Below, piece by piece: positions 8,137-15,781 of a stretch of DNA of 64,000 bases (positions within the stretch are counted from its first letter, which is position 1; the number at the start of each line of letters is the position of its first letter). This DNA is from Aquimarina muelleri DSM 19832 (GTDB lineage: Bacteria > Bacteroidota > Bacteroidia > Flavobacteriales > Flavobacteriaceae). The stretch covers positions 1 to 64,000 of the forward strand of contig NZ_AUML01000001.1 of NCBI RefSeq assembly GCF_000430665.1, in the 5' to 3' direction. Under the pieces are notes generated by a model. The model was not told the origin of the DNA, ran no database searches, and saw only the letters and a list, made by a program, of their open reading frames with translations. The position numbers and the translations under genes were made by a program.

Positions 8137-9156
8137 TTATTTAGATTTTATTTTTTTTCTATAATCTATTGGTAAAACGCCATATTTTTCAAAAAATATT
8201 TTGGAAAAATAACTGCGACTTTTAAATCCAACCTTATATACTATTTCTGATACAGAGTCATTAGTGTTCTTTATATAATCCCTTGCAGTTTCTAGTTTTA
8301 TTTGTCGTACATATTCATTGACTGTTTTAGAAAATAATATTTTAAAACCTAATTGTAATTTTTTAGGGTTTAACCCTGATTTAGTGGATAGAGATGTAAT
8401 AGACATAGGTTCAGATATATTATTTACAATATAACTAGATAGGTTATTAATTTTTTTAATATCGGATCTAGATATAGATTCAGGAAATCTTATGTTATCT
8501 TCAAAATTATTAAGCTCCAGAATTTGCATAGCCATTATACGATTTAATTGCCCTTCTATAAAAAGAGTTCTTACAATACCATTATCACATATTTCTTGTA
8601 ATTGCTTAATCTGATCTGCTATTTTTAAATTAAAATCACCAAAATGATTGTAAACAGACTCTGCCTTCTCATTTAGAAAAGTAGAAAGTAAGTTTATATT
8701 AAGATAAGATAAATTATTGTTTTTCTTTTTAACATACTCTTTAGGCTGCATGTAAATAAAATTTACTTTTATGGTAGTTTTATTAAGAAAGAGATATGTT
8801 TCTTTAGAGTTTTTTTTATTACAAGTTATGATATTCTGATATCTTTCAAAATCATATTCGGTATCTTCATCATCATTATAATATTTTAAATTTCCTTCTG
8901 ATACAAAAATAAATTTTATTGGATTTATATCTGAAGATTTGAAAATAATTCTTACATCTTTTGTGAAACAAACATTGTAATCTATTAAGGATACTCCCCA
9001 ATCAAAAGTTATACTGCGTATAACCCCTTTGCCAAATTCATTTTCAAAAACCAAGGAATGTTCTCCACAGTGTTCTTTTAAATCTCCATTTAAATGTATA
9101 TTTAATTGCTCTAATATTTCGTGACTCTGAACAGTGTTTATCTCTATCACCCGCAT
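8137..9156 (-). CDS. AraC-family transcriptional regulator
   Basis: About 340 residues. The C-terminal 100 residues form a double helix-turn-helix of the AraC/XylS type: MSITSLSTKSGLNPKKLQLGFKILFSKTVNEYVRQIKLETARDYI, then SVSEIVYKVGFKSRSYFSKIFFEKYGVLPIDYRK. The N-terminal ligand-type domain resembles that of the neighbouring regulator (9319-10374), so the two are paralogues. The effector is unknown. The frame is open from 9222, but that would add a short hydrophobic extension (MLFLCTTY). I chose ATG 9156 because MRVIEINTVQSHEIL starts the folded domain in the same place as the paralogue. Confidence 0.8.
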   Translation of the reverse strand: MRVIEINTVQSHEILEQLNIHLNGDLKEHCGEHSLVFENEFGKGVIRSITFDWGVSLIDYNVCFTKDVRIIFKSSDINPIKFIFVSEGNLKYYNDDEDTEYDFERYQNIITCNKKNSKETYLFLNKTTIKVNFIYMQPKEYVKKKNNNLSYLNINLLSTFLNEKAESVYNHFGDFNLKIADQIKQLQEICDNGIVRTLFIEGQLNRIMAMQILELNNFEDNIRFPESISRSDIKKINNLSSYIVNNISEPMSITSLSTKSGLNPKKLQLGFKILFSKTVNEYVRQIKLETARDYIKNTNDSVSEIVYKVGFKSRSYFSKIFFEKYGVLPIDYRKKIKSK

Positions 9157-9318
9157 TCTCTTAAAAATTTTCAATTTATAAGTTGTGCAAAGAAATAACA
9201 TAACTGTTAGGCACATTAACAATTTTGAAACCTATACTAACAATTTTAATTAGTTTATAGTAAAATGAAGTTTATAAAAAATAAACAGAGATAGATAGTA
9301 TTATATGACTTATACTAA

Positions 9319-10374
9319 CTAAGCAGATTGAGAGTTTCTTTTTTTATTTCTAACTTGATCTAAATATTGTTTAGGACTTACCCCATATTTTTCTTTAAAC
9401 AGTTTAGAGAAATAACTTCTTGAGTTAATCCCGACTTTATAGGTGATTTCTGTTATATTAAGGTCAGAAGATTCTAGCAAAATTTTAGATTTTTCTATTC
9501 TAAAGTTTCGTATATATTCGTTTACTGAAGTTTTGTAAAGTTGTTGAAATCCATTTTGTAAAGTATTTTGATTTAGCCCAACTCTTTTAGCTAATTCTAA
9601 AACATTGCTGATACTATCAATTTCTTCTTTGATAATAGAAACTGCCTCTTCTATAGACTCTATAGTGGCTTGTCTTAAAATAATTCTTTTATCGGGTTCA
9701 TTAAGATCATCTAGAAATTGTTGTAATTGATGTGTCAAAATCTCGTATGCTTTACCTTCAAGATATACCTGTCGCATAAAATCGGTTAATTCACATTCTG
9801 TAAATTCAGAAATAAATTTAGAGATCTCTAAACTGTAGTAATTTTTATAATAAAATTGGTTAATCCCATTAACATCTCTAAATAGAGATATTAAGTCTTC
9901 ATTCATATTAGGTAAAAATGCTTCTATTTTTTCTTCAAAAAGTTTTCTGTTTATTTCTAGACTAAATATACAAATAGGGGTGTTTGCAGGGATTTTAAAT
10001 ATATGATTATTTTTTGAGGTACTAGAAATCATAGCATTCTCTAATCTCCTGATTTCTTGAAAAGATGTATCTTCTTCAAACCTATGATAAAAACCAGACT
10101 CTCTGTTAAACATGATTTTAAGTGGGTGTATAACTCCTTTTTCAAGTGTTATATGAAGATCCTCTTTTAATAAATAATCACTTTCAATAACTCCGATGCC
10201 AAAATCAAACTCGTAGGACTTAATGTAACCAGAACCATATTTTTTTGGAAATCGAAGGCAACATTCAAATTCGGATTCTTCATAATCAATACCAATATTT
10301 TTAGCCAGATCAATAATAGTATCTTTAATATGATAGTCGCGAATCAACAATTTTTTTTTCATTATTTTTTTCAT
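9319..10374 (-). CDS. AraC-family transcriptional regulator (paralogue of the adjacent gene)
   Basis: About 350 residues with a C-terminal AraC/XylS DNA-binding domain: NVLELAKRVGLNQNTLQNGFQQLYKTSVNEYIRNFRIEKSKILLESS, then ITEITYKVGINSRSYFSKLFKEKYGVSPKQYLDQ. The N-terminal half matches the layout of the downstream paralogue (GSGYIKSYEFDFGIGVIESDYLL against GKGVIRSITFDWGVSLIDYNVCF). The frame is open from 10476; I prefer ATG 10374 (or 10362), because the extra residues are not part of the domain. The gene lies divergent to the DUF1328/lipoprotein pair at 10570 and could regulate it; this is inference. Confidence 0.8.
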   Translation of the reverse strand: MKKIMKKKLLIRDYHIKDTIIDLAKNIGIDYEESEFECCLRFPKKYGSGYIKSYEFDFGIGVIESDYLLKEDLHITLEKGVIHPLKIMFNRESGFYHRFEEDTSFQEIRRLENAMISSTSKNNHIFKIPANTPICIFSLEINRKLFEEKIEAFLPNMNEDLISLFRDVNGINQFYYKNYYSLEISKFISEFTECELTDFMRQVYLEGKAYEILTHQLQQFLDDLNEPDKRIILRQATIESIEEAVSIIKEEIDSISNVLELAKRVGLNQNTLQNGFQQLYKTSVNEYIRNFRIEKSKILLESSDLNITEITYKVGINSRSYFSKLFKEKYGVSPKQYLDQVRNKKRNSQSA

Positions 10375-10569
10375 TAGCCCCAGTTTTGTTAAAGGTACTT
10401 TATTTTTCAAGAATTTATCTCGAAACTTTTTTAACAAAAGGGATGGAGTTAATATTAGTATGGATACCGTTAACAAAATGCCTTCTGTTTTAAGAAATTT
10501 ACACCAGTGAAAGATTTGATAGTCAAATCGCTCTATATTGGGCTTCTAATTAACTAAAAAATATATATT

Positions 10570-10734
10570 ATGTTACGTTACACCATTATTTTTGTAGTTC
10601 TTGCAATAATCGCAGCCGTTTTTGGGTTTGGAGGTATTGCTGCAGGTGCTGCTAGTATTGCTAAAATACTATTCTTCATCTTTATTGTATTATTTATATT
10701 ATCATTAATCTTTGGAAAAAAATTCAGAGCCTAA
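10570..10734 (+). CDS. DUF1328 family small membrane protein (YtjA-like)
   Basis: A 54-residue hydrophobic protein starting [20 protein letters not shown] and continuing [24 protein letters not shown], with a basic end (FGKKFRA). Two membrane spans and the [11 protein letters not shown] turn are diagnostic of DUF1328 (YtjA). These are small inner-membrane proteins that in many bacteria sit with general stress genes; no activity is known. It starts a two-gene unit with a small lipoprotein 18 nt downstream, divergent from the AraC pair. Confidence 0.85.
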   Translation: MLRYTIIFVVLAIIAAVFGFGGIAAGAASIAKILFFIFIVLFILSLIFGKKFRA

Positions 10735-10752
10735 CCAAAAAAACTAATAATT

Positions 10753-10932
10753 ATGAAAAAGACACTTATATCATTTTTATCTATAATTTTTATTGCAACA
10801 ATTACTTTAAGCTGTAGAGAAAAAACAGCTGGAGAGAAAGTAGAAGACGCTGTAGAAGACGTTGGAGACGCTGTTGAAGATGGAGTAGAGGATGTTAAAG
10901 ATGCTGTTGAAGATGCTACAGATGACAACTAA
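10753..10932 (+). CDS. Small acidic lipoprotein with repeated EDxxDAV units
   Basis: A 59-residue protein. Residues 1-20 form a lipoprotein signal peptide with a lipobox ending TLSC (Cys21). The mature part is a single highly acidic amphipathic stretch in which EDAVEDVGDAVEDGVEDVKDAV repeats with roughly 11-residue periodicity, suggesting a helical rod anchored to the membrane. I know of no defined function; similar small helical lipoproteins accompany stress proteins in flavobacteria. It follows the DUF1328 gene by 18 nt and is followed by terminator-like hairpins at 10938-10961 and 10969-11018. Confidence 0.7.
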   Translation: MKKTLISFLSIIFIATITLSCREKTAGEKVEDAVEDVGDAVEDGVEDVKDAVEDATDDN

Positions 10933-10968
10933 ATACTAAGAACATTTAAAAAGTTCTTTTTAGTAAAT

Positions 10969-11018
10969 AAAAAAACGGATAATGGTCTAAGTAAAACTTG
11001 TCAATATCCGTTTTTTTA
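10969..11018 (+). terminator. Intrinsic terminator after the DUF1328/lipoprotein unit
   Basis: The arms AAAAAACGGATA and TATCCGTTTTTTTA pair across a loop of about 20 nt and end in a T-run. A smaller hairpin (AAGAAC/GTTCTT) precedes it at 10938-10961. An intergenic repeat copy begins immediately after it. Confidence 0.75.
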
Positions 11019-11023
11019 TTTTC

Positions 11024-11120
11024 AATCCACATTGTGGAGTTTGATTCTACGAGGCTTGCCTCAAAAACAAAATATATTTTCGGAAACACACTAGTGAGCT
11101 TTATCCGAGGTTATTAATTA
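11024..11120 (+). repeat. Dispersed intergenic repeat, copy C (long form)
   Basis: The clearest copy. The left end AATCCACATTGTGGAG contains the palindrome CCACATTGTGG. It is followed by GAGGCTTGCCTC, AAAAACAAAATATATTTT, CACACTAGTGAGCTTTA and the right end CGAGGTTATTAATTA. It separates a terminator from the next gene. Confidence 0.85.
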
Positions 11121-11148
11121 TTAAATAATAATAAAAAAAAATTATATA

Positions 11149-11481
11149 ATGAAACAAAATTTTGCTAAAAATGAAAAAGAGTATATAGATAAGTACCAAC
11201 AAAAAGGATATACCACTAATTATCGTTTTGTTGATAATAGGCTAATCGATACTACTAATAATAAAGAGTATTTTGCTGATGATATTTTTATTGTTACTCA
11301 ATATCGTTTTGAAGGAATGAGCAATCCTTCGGATATGTCTATTCTATACATAATAAGAACAAAAGATAAATCAAAAGGAACTATGTTAATTGGGTATGGA
11401 CCAACTGGCGATATAGAATTAGCAGATTTTTTTGATTCTATTCCAGAAAAAAATTTTTGTAACGACAAAGATTTACTTTGA
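11149..11481 (+). CDS. Conserved hypothetical protein of a small flavobacterial family
   Basis: A 110-residue soluble protein. The core YRFEGMSNPSDMSILYIIRTKDKSKGTMLIGYG matches a family of about 100 residues common in Flavobacteriaceae. Database entries of that family are sometimes labelled phosphoribosylpyrophosphate synthetase, but it has none of that enzyme's motifs (no PRPP-binding loop and a third of the length). I therefore leave the function open. Flanked on both sides by copies of the dispersed repeat. Confidence 0.6.
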   Translation: MKQNFAKNEKEYIDKYQQKGYTTNYRFVDNRLIDTTNNKEYFADDIFIVTQYRFEGMSNPSDMSILYIIRTKDKSKGTMLIGYGPTGDIELADFFDSIPEKNFCNDKDLL

Positions 11482-11540
11482 TATATTTTTATTATACATT
11501 TTGGAAAAACACAAACAAATAATTGTTTGACTTCTATCTC

Positions 11541-11630
11541 TAGGGTTTTAATTATTCGAGATCTAGTCTTAAAAACAAAATATATTCTATAAAACACTCC
11601 CCATAAGTTTACTCAGAGGTTATTGATTTA
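11541..11630 (+). repeat. Dispersed intergenic repeat, copy D (degenerate)
   Basis: A weak copy. The left palindrome is lost (TAGGGTTTTAATTATTCGAG), but AAAAACAAAATATATTCT, CATAAGTTTACTC and the right end AGAGGTTATTGATTTA are retained. The right end runs up to the 3' end of the ArsC-like gene. Confidence 0.65.
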
Positions 11631-12035
11631 AATACTTTTTTTGTGGATTGTTGAAGTGTCGGAATCTGTTAACCTTACAAAATCAGAAGGGTTTTCTAAT
11701 AAATAGAACTGCTCTCCTTTTATAACAATAGGATAAGTAACAACTTCTGGGTGTCTTTTTATTACTTTAAGCCAGTCATTTACTTCTAATTCAGTTTGTT
11801 CGCTGTATGTTTTTTGAAAATCAGGATGCTTTTTGTTTATAAGGTTAGAGAGCTCAATGTTCAATTTTTGTGCTATTTCTATCCACTGTGTTCCTGTTAA
11901 AGTGTCCATAGATAAGTCTATGCGTAGAATACTTTTGTTAGAAGTACTCACATAGCTATTAGCTTGTTTTCCCAAAGATGTTTTAGAATTATATATAAGT
12001 GTTATTTTATTTTTATCTGTAGAAAAGATTCCCAT
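11628..12035 (-). CDS. ArsC/Spx-like thioredoxin-fold protein without the catalytic cysteine
   Basis: A 135-residue protein with arsenate reductase (ArsC)-like layout: strand ITLIYNSKTSLGKQANSYV, strand ILRIDLSMDTLTGTQWIEIAQKL, then NLINKKHPDFQKTY, WLKVIKRHPEVVTYPIVIKG and a final FVRLTD. In ArsC and Spx the first loop carries the redox cysteine (CxxC or Cx5); here that position reads NSKTSLG and the whole protein has no cysteine. Reductase activity is therefore unlikely. Related cysteine-less proteins seem common in flavobacteria; the role is unknown. It is divergent from the cardiolipin synthase gene. Confidence 0.6.
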   Translation of the reverse strand: MGIFSTDKNKITLIYNSKTSLGKQANSYVSTSNKSILRIDLSMDTLTGTQWIEIAQKLNIELSNLINKKHPDFQKTYSEQTELEVNDWLKVIKRHPEVVTYPIVIKGEQFYLLENPSDFVRLTDSDTSTIHKKSI

Positions 12036-12151
12036 AGCTATATATTTTTTATTTTTATAAAAGTACTATACTGTCAATATCTTTTGTTGTTCAATAGCTA
12101 TAAATTTTAGCGCATTTAATAGATACAATACAAACTCTAAAAAATTAATTA

Positions 12152-13573
12152 ATGACTATTTTTATTATCATTTATAGTATTGTAAGCATATTATCTATTT
12201 TACATATTATCCTTTATGGATCCCGACCAACAAAATCATTAAGTTGGCTTCTTATTGTTTTGATATTGCCATTTATAGGAGTGATGTTGTATCTTATATT
12301 TGGGATCAACCGTAGAAGATTTAAATTTTTTAAATTAAAACAAACTGTAAAAAGAAAATTATACGACAAAACACATAAAAATAAAAGCACCAAAGAGCAA
12401 CAGGTTCAATTTAAAGATCCTAAAAAAGCCAAATTAGCTAAGCTTTTAAGAAACAGCTCAGATTTTTCAGCAAGATCTAATAACGAAGTAAAGGTTATTC
12501 AAACAGGAGAGAAAACCTTTGATACTATCTTTAAAGAGTTAGAGAATGCCGAAAAGTTTATCCACATGCAATATTATATTATTGAAGAAGGTGAAATATT
12601 TGATAAGCTTTATAGACTATTTAAAAATAAAATAACTCAGGGAGTAGAAATACGTGTTTTATATGATGCAATAGGGAGTTATTCTTTACGAAAAAAAATA
12701 ATTAAAAAATTTAAAGAAATAGGGGTGAAAATATACCCCATATTACCATTGCGATTTGGTAGTTTTATATTTACTTTAAATTATCGTAATCATAGAAAGA
12801 TTATTATAATAGATGGAGAGGTAGGTTTTACTGGAGGGGTAAATATTTCAGATAAATATATCAAACCCAAAGATTATTTAGGAATATGGGATGACACCCA
12901 TCTATATATTAAAGGACCCGTTGTAGACACTCTTAACCGGGTGTTTATAAAAGATTATTATTTTGCAAGTGATCAGGAACTATTACTCTCTGATCAATAT
13001 CTTCCAAAAATACAGGATAGTGGAAATGTGACTGTGCAAATAGTAGCAGGAGGACCAGATTCTGATCACCCCTCTATTATGCAACAATATATTACTATGA
13101 TAAATTTGGCAGAAAAATACATTTATATTTCAAACCCTTACTTTATTCCTAATAGCGCAATGTTAGAAGCATTAAGAATTGCAGCATTAAGCGGTGTAAA
13201 TATAAAATTGCTTGTTCCTAAAAAATCAGACTCTTGGTTAGCTAAACATAGTATGTTATCTTTTTTTGAAGAACTATTATTTTTGGGAATAGAAATATAT
13301 CAGCAAAAAGATGATTTTTTACACAGTAAAACTATTGTTATGGATGGAGAAATAGCATCTGTAGGTTCTGGAAATTTCGATCATCGAAGTTTTGAACATA
13401 ATTTTGAAACTAATGCTATAATTTATGATAAAAAAATAGCAGAAAGCATTTGTAAAGATTTTATAGAAGACTGTAAAAAAAGTATCATATTGGATTATAA
13501 ATGTTATAAAAACCGTCCTTTAAAAAGAAAATTATCTGAGGGTATTGCTCGATTTTTTAGTCCGTTGTTATAA
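12152..13573 (+). CDS. cls: Cardiolipin synthase (phospholipase D superfamily)
   Basis: A 473-residue inner-membrane enzyme that condenses two phosphatidylglycerols to cardiolipin and glycerol. Two N-terminal membrane spans (about residues 3-22 and 31-50) carry the PLDc_N signature SLSWLLIVLILPFIGVMLYLIFG. There are two HKD motifs: H214-x-K216...D221 in NHRKIIIIDG, and H391-x-K393...D398 in HSKTIVMDG, followed by SVGSGNFDHRSF. Length and domain order are those of bacterial Cls. It starts 116 nt from the divergent ArsC-like gene and is followed after 177 nt by a porin gene. Confidence 0.93.
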   Translation: MTIFIIIYSIVSILSILHIILYGSRPTKSLSWLLIVLILPFIGVMLYLIFGINRRRFKFFKLKQTVKRKLYDKTHKNKSTKEQQVQFKDPKKAKLAKLLRNSSDFSARSNNEVKVIQTGEKTFDTIFKELENAEKFIHMQYYIIEEGEIFDKLYRLFKNKITQGVEIRVLYDAIGSYSLRKKIIKKFKEIGVKIYPILPLRFGSFIFTLNYRNHRKIIIIDGEVGFTGGVNISDKYIKPKDYLGIWDDTHLYIKGPVVDTLNRVFIKDYYFASDQELLLSDQYLPKIQDSGNVTVQIVAGGPDSDHPSIMQQYITMINLAEKYIYISNPYFIPNSAMLEALRIAALSGVNIKLLVPKKSDSWLAKHSMLSFFEELLFLGIEIYQQKDDFLHSKTIVMDGEIASVGSGNFDHRSFEHNFETNAIIYDKKIAESICKDFIEDCKKSIILDYKCYKNRPLKRKLSEGIARFFSPLL

Positions 13574-13750
13574 ATACTTGTTAATTAGTGGGTTTATTAT
13601 TTAAATGATCTTTTTTGTTTTTTTAAGCTTTTATTAGCCCCATACTTTTGTGTTTAATGAGTTAAAAACTCAGTTATATGAGTTAATCAAAATACACTTT
13701 TCTAGGTAGTTTTGATCTAACAAAATTTTATAACTAAAAACTTAAAAAAG

Positions 13751-14341
13751 ATGAAAAAAGTCATTTTATTTTTAACACTTACTTTTTGCAGTACATTTTT
13801 ATTCGCACAACAAGACACAAGTAATAAAATTCAATTAGGAGCTCGTGGCGGGGTTAATTTTGCTACTATAACTGGAGACGATTTTGAAAGCCCTGAATCC
13901 AGAACTAGTTTTTATGCAGGTTTAGTAGCAGAAGGTTTTGTTACAGATAGATTTTCTTTGCAAAGTGAAGTGTTCTATTCAGGACAAGGGTTTGATATAG
14001 AAGAAACACTTATTACACCAAAAGCAGAATATCAAATAGGGTATATTCAGGTTCCGGTTTTAGCTAAAATATATCTAGTAGAAGGGCTTAACATCCATGC
14101 AGGACCACAATTTGGATTTAAAGTAAACGAAGAAATTGATTTTGATCCAAATAGTGATGGTGGGGATTTTGATATGGATCAAATTAAAGATTTTGATTTT
14201 CAATTAGCAGCAGGGGCAGAGTACAAGTTTTCAAATGGTTTATTCATTCAAGCTAGGTATACATATGGTTTCTCTGAAGTCATTAAAGATACAGACGTGC
14301 ATAACTCTGTACTTTCGGCAGGTTTAGGGTTTATGTTTTAA
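13751..14341 (+). CDS. Outer-membrane beta-barrel (porin family, PorT/OmpW-like) protein
   Basis: A 196-residue protein with a signal peptide (residues 1-19, ending LFAQ), then alternating hydrophobic beta-strands starting QLGARGGVNFATITGDDF and ending VLSAGLGFMF. The terminal aromatic Phe is expected for assembly by BAM. The acidic segment around residues 130-150 (FDPNSDGGDFDMDQIKDFDF) would be an extracellular loop and might bind cations. It belongs to the outer_membrane_beta-barrel group common in Bacteroidota; transport substrate unknown. It is followed by a repeat copy and a strong terminator. Confidence 0.8.
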   Translation: MKKVILFLTLTFCSTFLFAQQDTSNKIQLGARGGVNFATITGDDFESPESRTSFYAGLVAEGFVTDRFSLQSEVFYSGQGFDIEETLITPKAEYQIGYIQVPVLAKIYLVEGLNIHAGPQFGFKVNEEIDFDPNSDGGDFDMDQIKDFDFQLAAGAEYKFSNGLFIQARYTYGFSEVIKDTDVHNSVLSAGLGFMF

Positions 14342-14380
14342 TCCACATTGTGGAGTTTAATTCTCTGGGATTATTGATTA
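14339..14380 (+). repeat. Dispersed intergenic repeat, copy E (short form)
   Basis: Only the two ends remain: AATCCACATTGTGGAGTTTA joined to CTGGGATTATTGATTA. The central AAAACAAAATAT part is deleted. It starts within the stop codon of the porin gene. Confidence 0.75.
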
Positions 14381-14410
14381 AAACACACAGATTTAAAATA
14401 ATAAGGATAA

Positions 14411-14448
14411 TAAAGGCTAGCTGTTTACCAGTAAGCCTTTATTTTTTT
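14411..14448 (+). terminator. Intrinsic terminator after the porin gene
   Basis: The arms TAAAGGCT and AGCCTTTA flank a 12-nt loop and are followed by a T-run. Confidence 0.8.
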
Positions 14449-14872
14449 GAGTAAACTATAACCAATTTTATTCTTAAAGTAAAAAAAGATAAAGGTTAAT
14501 AGTAGGAACAACTTTAATGCAATCTTAATATAGAATTAAATCGCTGATTTATTAGCGATAACCACTATAATTAGATGCCAAAAAAGCGTCAACATTTTGC
14601 AATAATAAAACCTCTGAAAATATTTTGAAAAAAATGAAAAATTTGTAAGTATATGTTCTCAAAAATTAGTTGGTTTTATTAAGGGATATTTAAAAAAAAA
14701 CATGAAGATACTCTCATTAATTATGAAAATTATGTAGAAATATTTAGAGCTCTAGATACAAGGCGTTTCAAAGTTAAAATGGTATAAGATATATATTTGC
14801 CAATCTAGACTAACCATAAGCTATTACTCTTAATTATTTTAGAATTAATATCTGGATTACAACTAAGTTTCG
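14449..14872. other. Intergenic stretch without recognisable features
   Basis: About 420 bp of AT-rich sequence between a terminator and the 3' end of the DUF6268 gene. No open frame of note, no RNA signature and no repeat copy seen. Confidence 0.4.
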
Positions 14873-15769
14873 TTATAATTTAAGTTTTAAACCAGCTCTA
14901 ATATATAAGCTATTTTGATCATTAATCGTGAGGATATTATCTTGGTTACCATTACGTAATCGTATATCATTTATAATAGTAAACCCTGTATAGGTATAAA
15001 ATAATAAGTGATCTGTAAATAATCGTTCATATCCAAAACCAGCTAATACAATAGTCATGGATATATTGTTAGCAGTTTTTTCTTCTAAGGATTCTAAATC
15101 TGCTAGATTTCTGTTTTTTTGGATATTAGCAAAAAAACCATCTAGTGTAATAAAACTTTGTAAGATGTTTTTTTCTTTAAAATAATATTTAAGATTTGAT
15201 TTTGGAACACCTAATACAAATGACCAAGAAGGATGAAATTTTCTATAATAATTTACAAAAGGAAGAGGAAAAGGTCTTCCTGATGAGGTAGAGTACTGTA
15301 AACCTAAAATTAGACGCCAAGGTTTAGTTGTTTCTATATTTTTTTTGTCTTTTATAAAATAGAAAGAACCTGTAAATAATAAGTCATCACTAATCAATTT
15401 ATGTTCCTCAAAATTTGAGGCAGCTATAACTCCAGACTGAACAGCAAATCTCCAATAGTTTTTTAATTTAAAGGTATAGCCCAGGCTTGCCTCAATAGAG
15501 CTAAATCTTTCTAAGTCATTAGTATTAAAAGAGGTTTTATCTCTATAGATAAAATTTACATTTCGATATTCGATTCCAGGTACTAAAAAACTACCTTTAT
15601 CATTTAATTTAATAGGCAGTCTCGCAAAAGCTCTAAATCTCCTAAAGGAATTATCACTATCTCTTTGTGGGAAATAAGTGTATTCTACTCTAGCAAGATC
15701 TGACATCTGAGCTTGCAGAATTGTGGTAAAAATTACCATCTTAAAAAATAAGATAAACTTACATCTCAT
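14873..15769 (-). CDS. DUF6268 family outer-membrane beta-barrel protein
   Basis: A 298-residue protein with a signal peptide (residues 1-20, ending LQAQ) and an all-beta pattern through to a terminal LKLKL strand. The central signature QYSTSSGRPFPLPFVNYYRKFHPSWSFVLGVPKSNLKYYF, followed by ITLDGFFANIQ, is characteristic of DUF6268. Function is unknown; an outer-membrane channel is likely. It is 12 nt downstream of the large metallophosphoesterase-barrel gene on the same strand, so the two are probably one operon and may work together. Confidence 0.8.
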   Translation of the reverse strand: MRCKFILFFKMVIFTTILQAQMSDLARVEYTYFPQRDSDNSFRRFRAFARLPIKLNDKGSFLVPGIEYRNVNFIYRDKTSFNTNDLERFSSIEASLGYTFKLKNYWRFAVQSGVIAASNFEEHKLISDDLLFTGSFYFIKDKKNIETTKPWRLILGLQYSTSSGRPFPLPFVNYYRKFHPSWSFVLGVPKSNLKYYFKEKNILQSFITLDGFFANIQKNRNLADLESLEEKTANNISMTIVLAGFGYERLFTDHLLFYTYTGFTIINDIRLRNGNQDNILTINDQNSLYIRAGLKLKL

Positions 15770-15781
15770 AATTTTTAATTC

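Noticed and set aside
11149..11481. Phosphoribosylpyrophosphate synthetase
   Set aside because: The label is used for this small family in databases, but the enzyme's motifs and length are lacking.
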